Source: Nymphaea colorata (Eukaryota > Streptophyta > Magnoliopsida > Nymphaeales > Nymphaeaceae). Taken from it: a stretch of DNA of 64,000 nucleotides. The notes beneath the pieces are model-generated. The model made no database searches. It was not told the DNA's origin and saw only the letters and a list, made by a program, of their open reading frames with translations. Numbering within the stretch: the first letter of the stretch is position 1; each line of letters begins with the position of its first letter. Shown here piece after piece: positions 49,527 through 61,356 of the stretch. The stretch lies in contig NC_045146.1 of the NCBI RefSeq assembly GCF_008831285.2, positions 20,413,289-20,477,288 on the forward strand. Direction: 5' to 3'. The translations under genes were made by a program, and so were the position numbers.

Positions 49527-49859
49527 ATGGGTCGCGAGGGAAACATGACCGGGTTTCATCTTCATTTACCCCACCTCCACCACGGGAAGAAGAACGAGGC
49601 GCTGTATAAGGACATCCCCAAGGGATGCTTCGCCGTGCTGGTGGGTCAGGGGGAGGAGCAGCAGAGGTTCGTGGTGCCCATCATATATCTCAGTCACCCT
49701 CTGTTCATGCAACTCCTCAAGGAGGCGGAAGACGAGTACGGGTTTGATCAAAAGGGCACCATCACCATCCCTTGCCATGTAGCCGAGTTTCGCTACGTTC
49801 AGGGATTGATCGACAAGGAGAAGCAGCAGCCTCACCATGTCGGCTGTTTCAGAGCCTGA
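49527..49859 (+). CDS. SAUR32-like small auxin-up RNA protein
   Basis: Encodes 110 residues, usual for a SAUR, with no intron. SAUR proteins inhibit PP2C.D phosphatases, releasing plasma-membrane H+-ATPase activity and promoting cell expansion. The N terminus is His-rich (GFHLHLPHLHHGKK), then the SAUR domain (about 27-98): DIPKGCFAVLVGQGEEQQRF, VVPIIYLSHPLFMQLLKEAE, EYGFDQKGTITIPCHVAEF. This is closest, from memory, to Arabidopsis SAUR32, which has the same His-rich start and GQGEEQQRF. The ATG at 49527-49529 is the first in frame with the domain after two upstream short ORFs; the open frame above it is only leader. A (GA)n tract follows in the 3' UTR. Confidence 0.9.
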   Translation: MGREGNMTGFHLHLPHLHHGKKNEALYKDIPKGCFAVLVGQGEEQQRFVVPIIYLSHPLFMQLLKEAEDEYGFDQKGTITIPCHVAEFRYVQGLIDKEKQQPHHVGCFRA

Positions 49860-49927
49860 TTGATTGATGGCGAATGATGACGACGACGGCGACGAAGACG
49901 ATAATCCCACCCTTCAGCTCTCCGCTC

Positions 49928-49930
<3 letters not shown>

Positions 49931-49959
<29 letters not shown>
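49931..49959. repeat. (GA)n microsatellite in the SAUR 3' UTR
   Basis: Uninterrupted GA run about 70 bp after the SAUR stop codon. Confidence 0.85.
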
Positions 49960-49961
<2 letters not shown>

Positions 49962-52282
49962 GAATTTTAGAGCTTATCTTCTTCTTTTTCCTCCTTTCCT
50001 ACCGCCGCTACTACGTTTAGGCGAATGAAATTTGAAGAGGAGTAAAAACTCGATCGATGAAGTTATGAAGGAAATGAAAGGATGGTGATATTCGATTTCT
50101 TGTTTTATTTGCTAATATGTGGGCGTGTGTGGTTTGGTGGTCGTGTGAGTTTTGAAGGAAAATGAAGGCTGGATTTTTTGTTCAATTCCTTTGGTTTCTT
50201 TTAGCTGCCTCTACATACACGTTCGCAGAAGAAGATGTGGATGCAGTACACGGTTTGGTGTTTAGCCGTGGGAGTGACGGCAACGCAGAAGGGAGGGGAC
50301 AAAGTGGAGGTGGCGGGTGAAGGGCCATGTGGACATTAGCGGCCATGGAGGGCCACCCTTGCCCTTGCTTGCTAGCCATTAACACACACTCTCTCTCTCT
50401 TTCCAGGCTCTCTCTAGAAGAGATGACCTCCGCCTGCCATTTCCCTTGGGAAGAAGGTCGGCCTCCTATAATAATAATGCCATTAACAAAGTCTTGACAA
50501 ATCCAACCAACCGAAAATTACATGTTTGTTCTCACCTCTGTCGTGGCACCGGAGTTGTTGAGACTTCCGTGTGAGTTTGGAACAAGTGAAGTAATTTTCG
50601 GAAAGCTGCTTATATTGTTGGATTTTCATGAAAAATCTACATGTCCATGTCCTTTCCGCCGGAAGAACTGAACTAGCGGACATTTTCTCGTCGTGGCTGT
50701 CAAAAGAACAAGGTGATGGCTCCAATGTTACACACGATTAAACAAGAAAAAACGGAAGATTTTTTTCTTTTTCTTTTTTTATAAGGTCATTATGACCCAA
50801 TGGAAGCCAAACAATTTCATACCCACACCCACATAGTTAGTATAGCTAGCACACAGCACGATCTCTTGTTCTAACAGTTCATGTTTATCTATTGATAAAG
50901 ACAGTACTTTATACACATGTCGGAAAGCCATGGCTCTCAGATCAAAGTTTCAAACAACTGGTGGGATGTACATATATTAGTAACTTCTGTTTCCAAGGAC
51001 TCAATTGGGTACTCTTACCATGGACATAGGTTGCTATAGCTGAGAGGGGGGAGGGGAGGTAGCTTCGACACATATGTAGAGTTCGTTTGCTGGGTCTGCT
51101 TGTTTCGACCCAAGGTTCAATTAAGTAGAGTCAAAGTTCTTGTTGACAGCACAGGTTCAACCCCCTTAGTTATTGGATTGAGTCTAATCGTCAACTTTAT
51201 GTCAATCAAATACTCGCCCCGATGTATTTAAAATCATTGGCATGTCCATTCTTGTTTGAAATCATTGGCGTTTCCTTTTCTAATACCTTGCAAACCAATC
51301 TACCGAGAGCTTAAATTTTCTTAAGAGAGAGAGAGAGAGAGAAAGTGAGTTTCCATACGAAGACGAACGACGATTAAGAAAGGAAGCTGGGTAGCTGACT
51401 GGCCGTCAAGTATTTAGTCCGTTGCCCATCCTTGCTTGATGGAAATGGTGGGCTAAGTTTAAAAACATGGGCTTAAACTTAGTGCTATGACATGAACGCA
51501 TCAGCGTTTCAAACAGTTTTTTTTTTTTTTTTCCTAAATGTTGCGTCTAATTCTCCCAATGAAGCCTTGTGATAACAGCGCAATGCATCAGATTTATATG
51601 AAGATCAAGGTCTTCCCACATTAATGAGTCCCTTTGCTTTATGTTCCATCGACATATTCATGCCTTCCCTTGCCTTAAAGCTACTGGTGAATCCATTCTA
51701 CCTTACGTGTTTTCAATTAGTTCATGAAGTTGGTAGAAACTATAAACTCATTCTGTCAACAGCATGACTATAAAGCGAGGCAGCCAGCTCTAGTGAAAAC
51801 AACAAAAAATGAGTTTGTTTAAACAGTGCAAACGTGGAAAAGGGACTTGCCAAGTATAATAAGGAACCAGTAATATCATCTTCGATGACGGCAGCCCATA
51901 TATTGCAATCTATACCACCACAAAGTTAGTGGACTAATATACTTTGAGTTCAAATCCCAAAGAGAGTGCCGCTCGCCTTTAAGCTATATTGAGTTTTTAT
52001 CGATTCGAACGTAAAATGCTATTTGGACTAAGCATCGTGCTTGTCTTACAAGACGAATGTAGATCTGCGCTAGATTTATGAAACAGTTTGTTACTGTTCT
52101 AAAGGGCTCCAAAAAATTGCCCATCCATACTTCCATTTGCTTAACCAAAAAGTGTAGTCTTCATTATTGCATATAATAGGATCTGAAAGAGAGTTTAAAA
52201 ATCTGAGGGTCCCAACTTTTCTAGCTCATTATGGGGAAAATGATTTTTTTATAAACCTTGCCTTGTCAGCCTTTCCCTTTCC
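49960..52282. other. Intergenic region, no recognisable gene
   Basis: A minus-strand frame at 50182-50385 contains an ATG after a GA/CT tract and encodes a Pro/Ser-rich peptide without recognisable features. It might be a small gene, but nothing else supports it. A (GA)n tract lies at about 51326-51342 and a T-run at about 51516-51532. Confidence 0.4.
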
Positions 52283-52738
52283 TAGGGATATTAATAAATC
52301 CAACTTGGATATGATATTAGACCCAACCGCATAAAAAATTCAGATATATGATAAAATTTTGATATTTTTGTTTAGAATTTGGATCGGATTTCAATCTAAG
52401 AAATGTCATCCTATCGGATTTGGATTTCGATTCAGATTTAAGTAAATATTGACGGGATATTGATTGGGATCAGATATGGTTTATAAATAAATATCATACA
52501 ATCAATTATGTCTATAATGTAGTTTGGACTCAGTTTAAAGGTCGGATTCGGATTTGGATGTTAATCTAAAAGCCAGAATCGGATCGGATTCTAATTATGA
52601 ATTCAGATTTTGAACTTAGATATGGTATAATTTTTTTTCTCCCAAGTTCGAATTGGAATCCAAATATATAATATCAAAACAATTTATATTACAAAATAGA
52701 CATTCTATTCGAACAAATATGATCGGTTGACATCCCTA
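52283..52738. mobile_element. hAT-like MITE, copy 3
   Basis: Left end TAGGGATATTAATAAATCC and right end GGTTGACATCCCTA are imperfect inverted repeats of the TAGGGATGTCAAC type. The interior is built of GGATCGGATTT, CTAAGAAATGTCATCC and GATATTGATTGGGATC-like motifs shared with copies at 5.2 kb and 40.6 kb. No coding capacity. Flanking octamers do not match, so the target duplication is lost or the borders are slightly off. Confidence 0.5.
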
Positions 52739-55700
52739 CTACTACTCCCTCTTTCATTTATTTTCTTTTTGTTTTTCTTTCCCTCCCTCCACCACGTACC
52801 CTCAGTGATGGGGAGAGGGCACGTGGGTGGGGGAAAGAGAGAACAGAAAAGTCGAGTCGAACAAATGAACTTAGTCTTAACCTGCAAGTATGAGCTCCAC
52901 TTGAAGCTTCAACAAAAATATCTCCTTCTCTACCAACCCTAGCGGAGCTGAATTTAATCGAAAAAAGGTTGGATTGGATTGATGAAAGCTTTCCGCAGTC
53001 GATTTTCACAATTGGTGATCATCGAAACTACATCACGTAAACATTTTTTGGTAAATATTAAAAAGACACGAACCCCAGGGGTTGGAAAAAGAAAGCATCT
53101 TTCTTTAATTCGGACGAAGTTTCTTAGGCAACCGCGATTGTAAATAAGAAGTTGCAATAGTTGTTGCCCCCTGACATAAGCTGCTTGATTAATTGCAGTA
53201 AAAAATTAAGAGAAAAGCTGTTGTTCATCTAAAGGGGATGGCTCCAAAAGTGGCTGTCCTCACTTTGAAGTTGATATATGTTCTAAAAAAATATGCGGGT
53301 GGCTTTCCTTCCCTTCTTGCTAACCTTTTCTTCTTCTTCTTTCTTTTGTCATTAACTAGATGTTATGGACGAAGCCAGAAAGGTTTTGATTTCACTCAAT
53401 TTTAGTGAACCTACACATCTCTCTCTCTCTCCTGTGCTTTATAGGAGAACGTATATTAATTGATAATCATAAGTGAGAATTCATCTGTAGAATTCCTCCA
53501 ACACCTCCCTCATCTTATCAATATATTGTCATATACTCCCTGGTTAGTGGCAAAAGTTTAAAGCTTTATACGGAAGAATTTCGCGAGGTACAAAGAAAAG
53601 AAAAGGAACCGTTATGTCTTGTCGGCCAATAGATTCATACAATTTACAGTAATATTTTTGAAATAAATTAAGAATTTAGACGAAAAGGAAATCGACAAGT
53701 CATCTCAATTTATTTTTTCAATCATTTCTTCAGGTTAAATAATTTGATATACTAAACATACGAAATCATAGGCATTGTTGTTTCTCTATTGCTTGACAAG
53801 TTGAGACAATTATATATTTGTACTATATTATTCACCTGATTTTGGCCTCCATGCATATTTATTCATTATTGTCCATGTCTTAATTTACGTACTGCATGCT
53901 GCTTAATTTCACCAAGTTCCAGGCGCAGCAGTTCACAGCTCAAATTGGCTGAGTTCGACAGAACTGATCACTTGAATCTAAGCTGAAAATCAACTGCTAC
54001 CGTCAATACACCTTTTGTGACAATTTTTAGTAACACAAAATAAAATTAAAAAAAACACACACACACACACACACTGTAGCTAATTTCAAATTATGTGTAT
54101 ATAAAGTGATATTTATTAGTATTCTTTCGTGTGGCATGAGAATCCTGACTGGAAGATATTTGGTGGGACCCGGATATCACAAAAGGGATTCATACCCCTT
54201 CAAAATCAAACCATCACCTATTTTTAGGTCCAAAAAAATGAGCTCCTCATCCATAATGATACCAACACCTTCCCGTCACCTTATATTTTCTTTTTCCTTC
54301 TTTCCGGATAGGCATGTCTGATGGTCCACCTAGTTAAGAGCCGTGTGATCAGAGAAATTTAAGTTTGAATCTATTCGGCCAGGATGCAAATTCAGTGGAT
54401 CAACTGATTCAGCGGAATTAAAAAAAATCACATATACCCTTTATTATAATTAAAATAAATATAAAAAATAAAAAATATACCTCTCGCATGCACTAGAGAG
54501 TAACTTGTTTTTCTATGACCAACGGAGCTTTTCCCTTTTTTTCTCCCCCTCTTTTTGACCGTCAAAAAGCCACCTAAGTGCTAGAATTCATAGATGACAT
54601 GTACAACCCCCTTGCTTGCTTAAGTCACTTCTGCTTTACTTTATTCTTTTTTTTTTTTTTTGGGTTGTTTTTCATAAGCATTATTGTTTGTAAACATATC
54701 TTGCCTCCCACCTCTCAATGTTTGCGGCTTTTTCTCCAGATTCTGCTTCCTGTTGCTGCCTCTCGTACTCATTTGGCACTCGCAACTTTTCATGACTTTT
54801 TTTCTTTTTCCTGAATACCATCTCGCTTAAACATCCGAACCTCTTGATTTTGAGGCAACGACCAGCCTTAAATATGCAAATTGACCCACTGCCTCGTTGT
54901 CGTTGGAGGCAGGAGATGACAGGAAGCGGCACCCCCTTTCATCCACATGTCGTGACCACAGTGGCGGAGCCAGAAAAATCGGGGCAGTTATATGTAATAT
55001 GCCTAGAGAAATTTTAAGGAACGGCCGACCTTAAATATGCAAATCTGACCATGTGGCTGCGTGACCTGAACGATCTAAAATCATTCGCCCTAAGTAGCCC
55101 TTTAAAGTAACGTTTGCATACATGGTACTAAATATCTCAGTGCTATGCAAGCTGTAACTGCGAGAAAAATATTAAGATACTAAGTCTGGGTGGCTCTCAA
55201 GATGATGACCCTGGAACCTTTGTTCTAGGCATTTTAGTTTTATGTATGTTTGTGTATGGAAGTTTTCTTATGCACATCTTGATGTACAAACAGAGATGAA
55301 AAGCAACGGTTAACGAATTTTACCTGGGCTTAAAGTTTCACTTGTTTAGGTGAAACTTATTCCTAGTACTAAAGTTCTAAAGCCTGTTAAAAAGTTATGG
55401 CGCATGAAACCTTCCACAAAATCTGAATTAAAGTTCCACCTCTACACTGGAATACAACATATTCAATAAATGCAAGTGCAGCGAAAAGATATCAATGATT
55501 AATAATCCAAGTCTATATATATATATTCCGTCTGTCCTAAAAAAAAAAAAGCATAAAGCATTGCATATATGCAAGAAATGCATCTCCAAGTGGTCACTCG
55601 GGCACCCCTGCCCCCTTTTCCCAGAGAGAGAGAAAGTGGGCTTGGTGGTCGTGCCTACCCAAGGGCATTCTCATCACTTGATCCCTCTCCCTCCGTCTGT

Positions 55701-56146
55701 GTCGTATTGTCTTCTCCCGACAAAAGCCGCTTTTAATATGCAAAGCGTTTCCTCGACAGGCATCCAAGCAGAAGGCTTTCCTATTAGATTTAATATTTCT
55801 ACCTACCAAACCGAAAGATATATATCCACAATAAAATTGTAAAACTTACTAATGGAAGTTTTCCGTTTCTGCAATCTAATAATGTTTTGATTTAATATAA
55901 CAGTGCCAAAGTGGATATGCTCGACATGATAAAAAAAGAAAAACCTATATTTATTTTTTATGCTAAAAATACGCTTTATTAAACGTAATTTTTTTTTTTA
56001 TAAGCTTTCAGCTGATGATTTTTGGATCCTCCAAAACACCTTGACACAAGCTTCATCTCCACCGAACCAGCCCCACGGATCACATATATAAGGGTGGATT
56101 TAAGAGAGAACTATAACAAGTTTACAAAGCATTAGTGTAATGGTCA
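52739..56146. other. AT-rich intergenic region with repeat traces
   Basis: No gene is recognised. It contains a (CA)n tract at about 54055-54074, a duplicated segment sharing CCTTAAATATGCAAAT (54867-54882 and 55030-55045), and a CAGTGGCGGAGCCAGAAA motif at about 54959-54976 of a kind common at ends of degenerate plant transposons. Confidence 0.4.
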
Positions 56147-56568
56147 CTAGGCAATAGCCATATTATGCATTATTTCATGACATGTTCTAACCATGGTGTG
56201 AGGACCAACCGGGACGATAGCGTGCCTAGTAGGAAACGACAGACAGAAGCTCCCTAGTTCAGCATGGGGATAATCACACAGAACAAAAAAATTACGGAAG
56301 GATGAGAGAGTTCGGCCTCGAGAACCAGTCCAACCCAAGGCTGAGTATTCTCGACGGAAGCCTTTCTGAAATGAACACTTAACCATCGCCGTCCTAGCAC
56401 GGTTGAACACTGTTGATAGACTTGGACATTTTATACCTGGTGCAATCCTGATGCTCCTCACCGGAAGAAGCGGATGTTCAATGACTTGCTCAGAAACACA
56501 TTTTGGACGAAACTTCCTACTCAGAAAGAGCGCAACAGAGGCTCCCCACCTGGCCCTGTTAGAAATCT
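56147..56568 (-). other. Open coding-like frame of about 140 codons, unidentified
   Basis: After a TAG at about 56569-56571 the minus strand stays open to a stop at 56147-56149. The peptide reads ARWGASVALFLSRKFRPKC, then CVSEQVIEHPLLPVRSIRI, ending HEIMHNMAIA. It has no early ATG and no family is recognised. It looks like translated repeat DNA, perhaps part of an LTR or retroelement untranslated region, but an exon cannot be excluded. Confidence 0.25.
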
Positions 56569-56571
56569 AGT

Positions 56572-57331
56572 TGCTACCTAAGCAAGGAGACGGATATATA
56601 CTAGATAGTCCTGTGCATTGCTGATATACCCAACTGAAACCTCGAGATTTGACATCACACACACAAGAAATGTACCTGACGTCACCTTAAGAATCAATGT
56701 GGCGGGATCCTCTCTGTCATTTAGAAGGTAACCCTCTCATAAGTTAACAAACTTGAATCTGTCAATCGTGCAATTATGATGACCATGAGAATCGTACTTC
56801 CAAAATGAATCAAGTGAAGCAGCCGGCTTACATCGTACATGTGTTCATGGAGGCTTGTTCATACATATATGCATTTACATGAACAAGAAAAGAACCTGCA
56901 AGTAGGTAGAAGAGATAACCCATACTGCCTTGTCAAACTCCACTAACGCCAGCACTTTTTGTCCATTCCCGCCATATGTGCCCATAGTTAGAAATACGGA
57001 GGGATGGTGGGAAGGAAAGATCCATAAAGGTGATGGTACAAATTCATGCAATGGATGGATCATTAGTTTAGCAAAAGGAAAGTACGACTGAAAAGAGTTG
57101 AAGTTGGAGGCATGAACTTCACGATCTGTTAGTGAACGATTGCACCTTCAGGGAAAGAATGTCGTTGTCAGTGGTAGCACTTGTGGTCTAAATATCAAAA
57201 TAAATGCCCTACAGATTTTTCAGTCAAGGACACCAGGCAAGAACATATTACCTGATGGGTTTTTTTATTTGTAAAAAGGTTCATGAGAACAGTTGGTTTT
57301 TAGGTACGCTTCCCTAGAACCCATTTCCAGA
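56572..57331. other. Non-coding; distal part probably GIF 3' UTR
   Basis: No gene is recognised. The 200-300 bp before 57332 would form the 3' UTR of the minus-strand GIF gene. Confidence 0.4.
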
Positions 57332-60300
57332 CTATGCTTTAGAATCTATTCCACTAGTTGAACTCCTAGGACCATTACCTGATTGGTTATCAGAGCCAGT
57401 TGCACCTGCTTCTTGTTTATTACCCTGTGCATCACCAGTCAATCCGCCTGCCATTTGCATGTTCTCCATTGGGTTGCTGGAGGATGATCCTACAAGCATT
57501 GTTCCAGCAGATAATTGCTGTGCTGCACTACTTGCCCCCAACGCAACTTCTGGACGAACCCCATTGCTAGACCCAGGCCTCATGCCAAAGGGACTCTGAG
57601 CAAACTGTTGTTGCTGATGCAACATTTGTTGTTGGATGTGTTGCTGGTGATGTTGATGCTCCTGCATTTGTTGTGGACTGCTAAACTGCATTGGCACCCT
57701 AGGAGGAAATGGATGTTGCTGTGTTGCACCCATTGCCTGTGAATGCTGCATAAAATGCCCTTCACCAGCTTGAGTTGCTGAATGTGGTAACCCCTGTTGC
57801 ATCTGCCATGGTGAAGCTCAAACATTAAAATTTGATACTGGAAAATGAAGCGCAAAAAAAAAACATCTGATCACAAGTGAGTACCTGAGCAAGCTGCAGA
57901 GCTTGCAATTGTGGCTGTGCGTCAGCAATGGCAGCCAGATAAATAAGATTCTGCTGAAGCCTGTTCTGCAACCTAAATCATCCAATGGCAGACAGAACAA
58001 ATGCATAAATATCAATCTTGAACCGTAATTTCATATGGTTATCAGATGCTGGTACATGCATGCAATGCAATGTGCAGTCATCCTAGCAAAAAATAAGAAC
58101 AGAGCAGCAACTTCAGACCCTTGTCATGCATAAAGGCCAGTCTCGGATCATGCACAAAGGTCACTTAAAGATGCTCTATTATTGTAATTCACAGCCCAGA
58201 ATGCTTCAAATTCATGGCAGCTCCATTTTGAGAAAATATCAACCCCACATAAAATGGATAGAAGCTCAATAATAACACAAGCCTGATCTCAATTTCTTGA
58301 CCTTTGGAAAAACAAAGGAGATGGATCCTAGTCCCAATGCTATCTCATGTTGATATTGCATGAAAAATAACACACCAATCCTGTATGAGAAATGAGTGCA
58401 ATTCAGGAATTGAATGGGGAATACACAAACCAGTTCTTGAGTTTTACATAGCCATAGCTCTACAAGGTTTCTATAAGTTTTGAAATCTCTAGATCTCATA
58501 TAGGCTTGTCGGTACTTCGGACATTTCAGGTTATGTCAAAACTTCAAAGTTCAAAATCATGAGTGACACATTTTTAAGAAAGATTATCATTGCCAACATC
58601 AATATAAAATAAAATCTCAGGAATAACAAAGTTGGTACATAGTCCAAAGAATGCTGGCAGGACCACAGGTTGCATTGATACTGCCAACTGCCAAGTGACG
58701 CAAAATGATAGGAGGAGAGGCAACATCCATAGACAAGAACCATTCTGTAGCAGGAGCTCTGATCTGTTCCACAGAATGCATTAAAGTAGAGGATCTGGCA
58801 TAACCGCAGGAAATCACAAACAAGCTTGCCTTAACCAGATACCGATGCAGATCCAGAAAGAGAAAAACATCTTCAAGTCTACTATACAGTATAAACCATA
58901 GCTGCAACATCGTTTGTTGAGGTTTTAAATGGCAAGGTTTTATGGGGTATAATACGGTAGAGTTGGTTTTCTTGTGAAAACCTTGGCAAACTTTAAAATA
59001 ATTAAAAAAATCCTAAAAATAAAAGGCAAAAAAGGTAAAAATAAAACTGTGGTAATAGAAAATGTAAAAAACGAAATGAAAAAAGTGCAAAAAACAAACA
59101 AAATGCGAAAAACTGGGCTTTTCACGTTTTTTCCTTCTAGCGTCTTTTTCAAAAACACATGTTTTTTCCTGTTTTTCAGCTGACTTGTTCTTAACACGTT
59201 TTTTCCAAAAATACACATTTTCTGTGACTATGCTAGTTTAAACAAATAAACTTAAATTTCTGTTGCCAATCCTCTAAAACAGATAGCAGCAAGGTTTTAT
59301 TGAAGACTGGTACTAGCCTGGGCTAATTGGATGTCAGATGGTTCCCAACTTCAACTTTACTGCACAATGTTTTTCCCCTTTTCATTTTTATTTACTTACT
59401 CCCTTCACTTTGTAATCATGATTCCTCTCCATAAGATGACTATAAAGGTAAAACTGCATATCGGCATTGCACTTCCTGTCAAATAGATGATGCATTTAGC
59501 AAATACAATGCCCATCAACAACATAGATCCTGGATGATTCATGACACATTAGGCACATGGTTAAACCAATAGTGCACATTGTCAATGCATGTCATTAGCT
59601 TTACCAATTTTCCTTTATGACCTTGATTGCCTTTTTCTATGCCATTAGAATAAAAATCTATTCTCAGATGTATTTGGCTTTCAGCTTCAACTTAACTTAA
59701 CAATTTTACGCTTCTTCTCTAGATGTAGAATTTAATAATTTTATGCTTTCACCTCTATAAAAATAGAACTATTGTTCAAGAATCTGTCCATGACAAGATA
59801 TTAACAGTTTGTAGCTCAACGTTAAAGATTATATTTGCATCAGTAGTAAAGTTCCTACATACTAAGCTGAGAACTGCCATGATCAACAGCACAAGATCCT
59901 ATTCCCTCATCCACGTCCTTGCAAAACTTGTTTTTCTTTACCTTCACAACGATGTAATGGCATCAAGAAGAAACCACTCCATGAACATTCCAATTAATGC
60001 GCCAATGATAAACTAACTGAAGATATTGGAACTTGCAGGTGGAAGTAACCATGTCAAGGACTAAATATTTTTCAAAAAAACATATCAAATTTGGATGTGT
60101 CGTGAAGTAAAGTCATTCATTCACAAATAGTCAACATTGTGTAGTGTTAGAATGATGTTTAGAATCTAAGTAGGACAATCAATAGGAAATCTAACATGAA
60201 ATATGCATAACTATTGACATCAAGATTTACACCATCAATTACAGATATTATTCCCCGTTTACACCCTGTGGTTAACGATACCACAGAATTTTAAAATAAC

Positions 60301-60547
60301 AAGGATTCTACAGAAAAGCCATAGGGACACCTAGAAGCCAAGACATGACCCAACATGAGTGTCACCATTAACAACGTGCAAGTATTCATCATCCAAATAG
60401 ACATATATAGAATCAAATCATGCACACTAGTTAGAAAAAGAAAAAGGTCCAAGATTCAATAATTACTTACTGAGCAACGTCAGCCACCTTGCCAAGGTTC
60501 TGATTTTCCAAGATTGCCAGAATCAATTGCTTGTTTTCATCTAAACA
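57332..60547 (-). CDS. GRF-interacting factor (GIF/AN3 family, SSXT domain), last three exons
   Basis: This transcriptional coactivator binds growth-regulating factors and SWI/SNF chromatin remodellers to promote cell proliferation in organs. Minus-strand exons: 60547-60471, 57972-57885, 57802-57332; all junctions are GT..AG and phases match (2, then 0). Together they encode 211 residues. The first two carry the SSXT/SNH domain: CLDENKQLILAILENQNLGK, VADVAQLQNRLQQNLIYLAA, IADAQPQ. The last exon is Gln/Met/His-rich (HFMQHSQAMGATQQHPFPP, QFSSPQQMQEHQHHQQHIQQ) and Gly/Ser-rich near the end, like GIF2/GIF3. Family members normally have YLDENK; here Tyr is Cys (TGT). The usual first exon, encoding about 25 residues ending in an EQIQ-like motif, is not seen downstream of 60548; it either lies beyond 64000 or has been replaced by a minimal exon at 63860-63871. 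Intron 1 and the 2.5-kb intron 2 hold repeats. Confidence 0.85.
58930..59230. repeat. Low-complexity, strand-biased block in GIF intron
   Basis: From about 58980 to 59110 the plus strand is very A-rich with few C, giving a U-rich stretch in the GIF transcript. It then switches to T-rich sequence to 59220 with repeated CGTTTTTTCC and TGTTTTT motifs, giving loose inverted symmetry that suggests a decayed DNA transposon. Confidence 0.3.
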
Positions 60548-60757
60548 CTGCCAATGAAGTGAACATATCAAAAGATATTCCACTATCATATCTATGAAAA
60601 ATAAATTCACTGTACAGAAAAGAAGCCATTGACTAACAACATTTCAAAAACAGACACAAATTAACTGAATTAAAAAAAAAGCAAACAATAGAACTTATGG
60701 ACAAAGTAATATGTTCGTTATCCATAAAAGCAAAAAACAGTACGTAAAGAAGCATTT

Positions 60758-60855
60758 AAGTCACATGGATGGGGGAACGGATTCGGGTATGGGGATGCGA
60801 GTACGGGCACAGTAATTTTAGAAAATGTGGGTATGGGTTACGACAGGGTTATATT

Positions 60856-60907
<52 letters not shown>

Positions 60908-61137
60908 GTATGCATATATATCATTTGTAATATAATTATTCAACTGTTTAGTAGCCTTATTTATTTATATTTACATATAATTTTTTTGTATTAGAGCAAG
61001 TTTAGTCAGGTGTGCATTTAAAATGGTCAGTTTTGGCCTGATTTAGCTGACCACAACAGACTTGTGTCGGAGAAGCACCAGCACCAGTATCGACATGGGG
61101 TGCAGCAGCCGTTTAGCAGCACCCATGTGACATAGCT
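60758..61137. mobile_element. MITE-like element related to 4738-5067, with embedded (GT)n
   Basis: The right end CATGTGACATAGCT (61124-61137) is the inverted partner of the left AAGTCACATGG (about 60758-60768) and matches the ends of the 4738-5067 element. Inside are GGTATGGGG and GAGTACGGGCAC motifs. It lies in the region upstream of the GIF exon at 60471-60547, within its first intron if the gene starts further upstream. Confidence 0.45.
60864..60906. repeat. (GT)n microsatellite
   Basis: About 43 bp of uninterrupted TG repeat. Confidence 0.85.
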
Positions 61138-61295
61138 AGAGAACATCGCAAATGGTGTGCTCCATCGCTAAAACTGTAGCCAAGCAAGTGCTATCACAAA
61201 TGCATCTTTTGTGATGGTTTTTAGTAACACAAATAGGAAAAATGACCATCCGGCCACATAGGTAGCTGGCTGGTTTCAATTCCTTTGTAGTTTGT

Positions 61296-61356
<61 letters not shown>

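Noticed and set aside
51940-51965. tRNA-like GTTCAAATCCC motif
   Set aside because: No acceptor stem, D-arm or anticodon arm could be placed around it.
61296-61356. CRISPR-like short repeats
   Set aside because: Simple microsatellites without spacers; this is a plant nuclear sequence.
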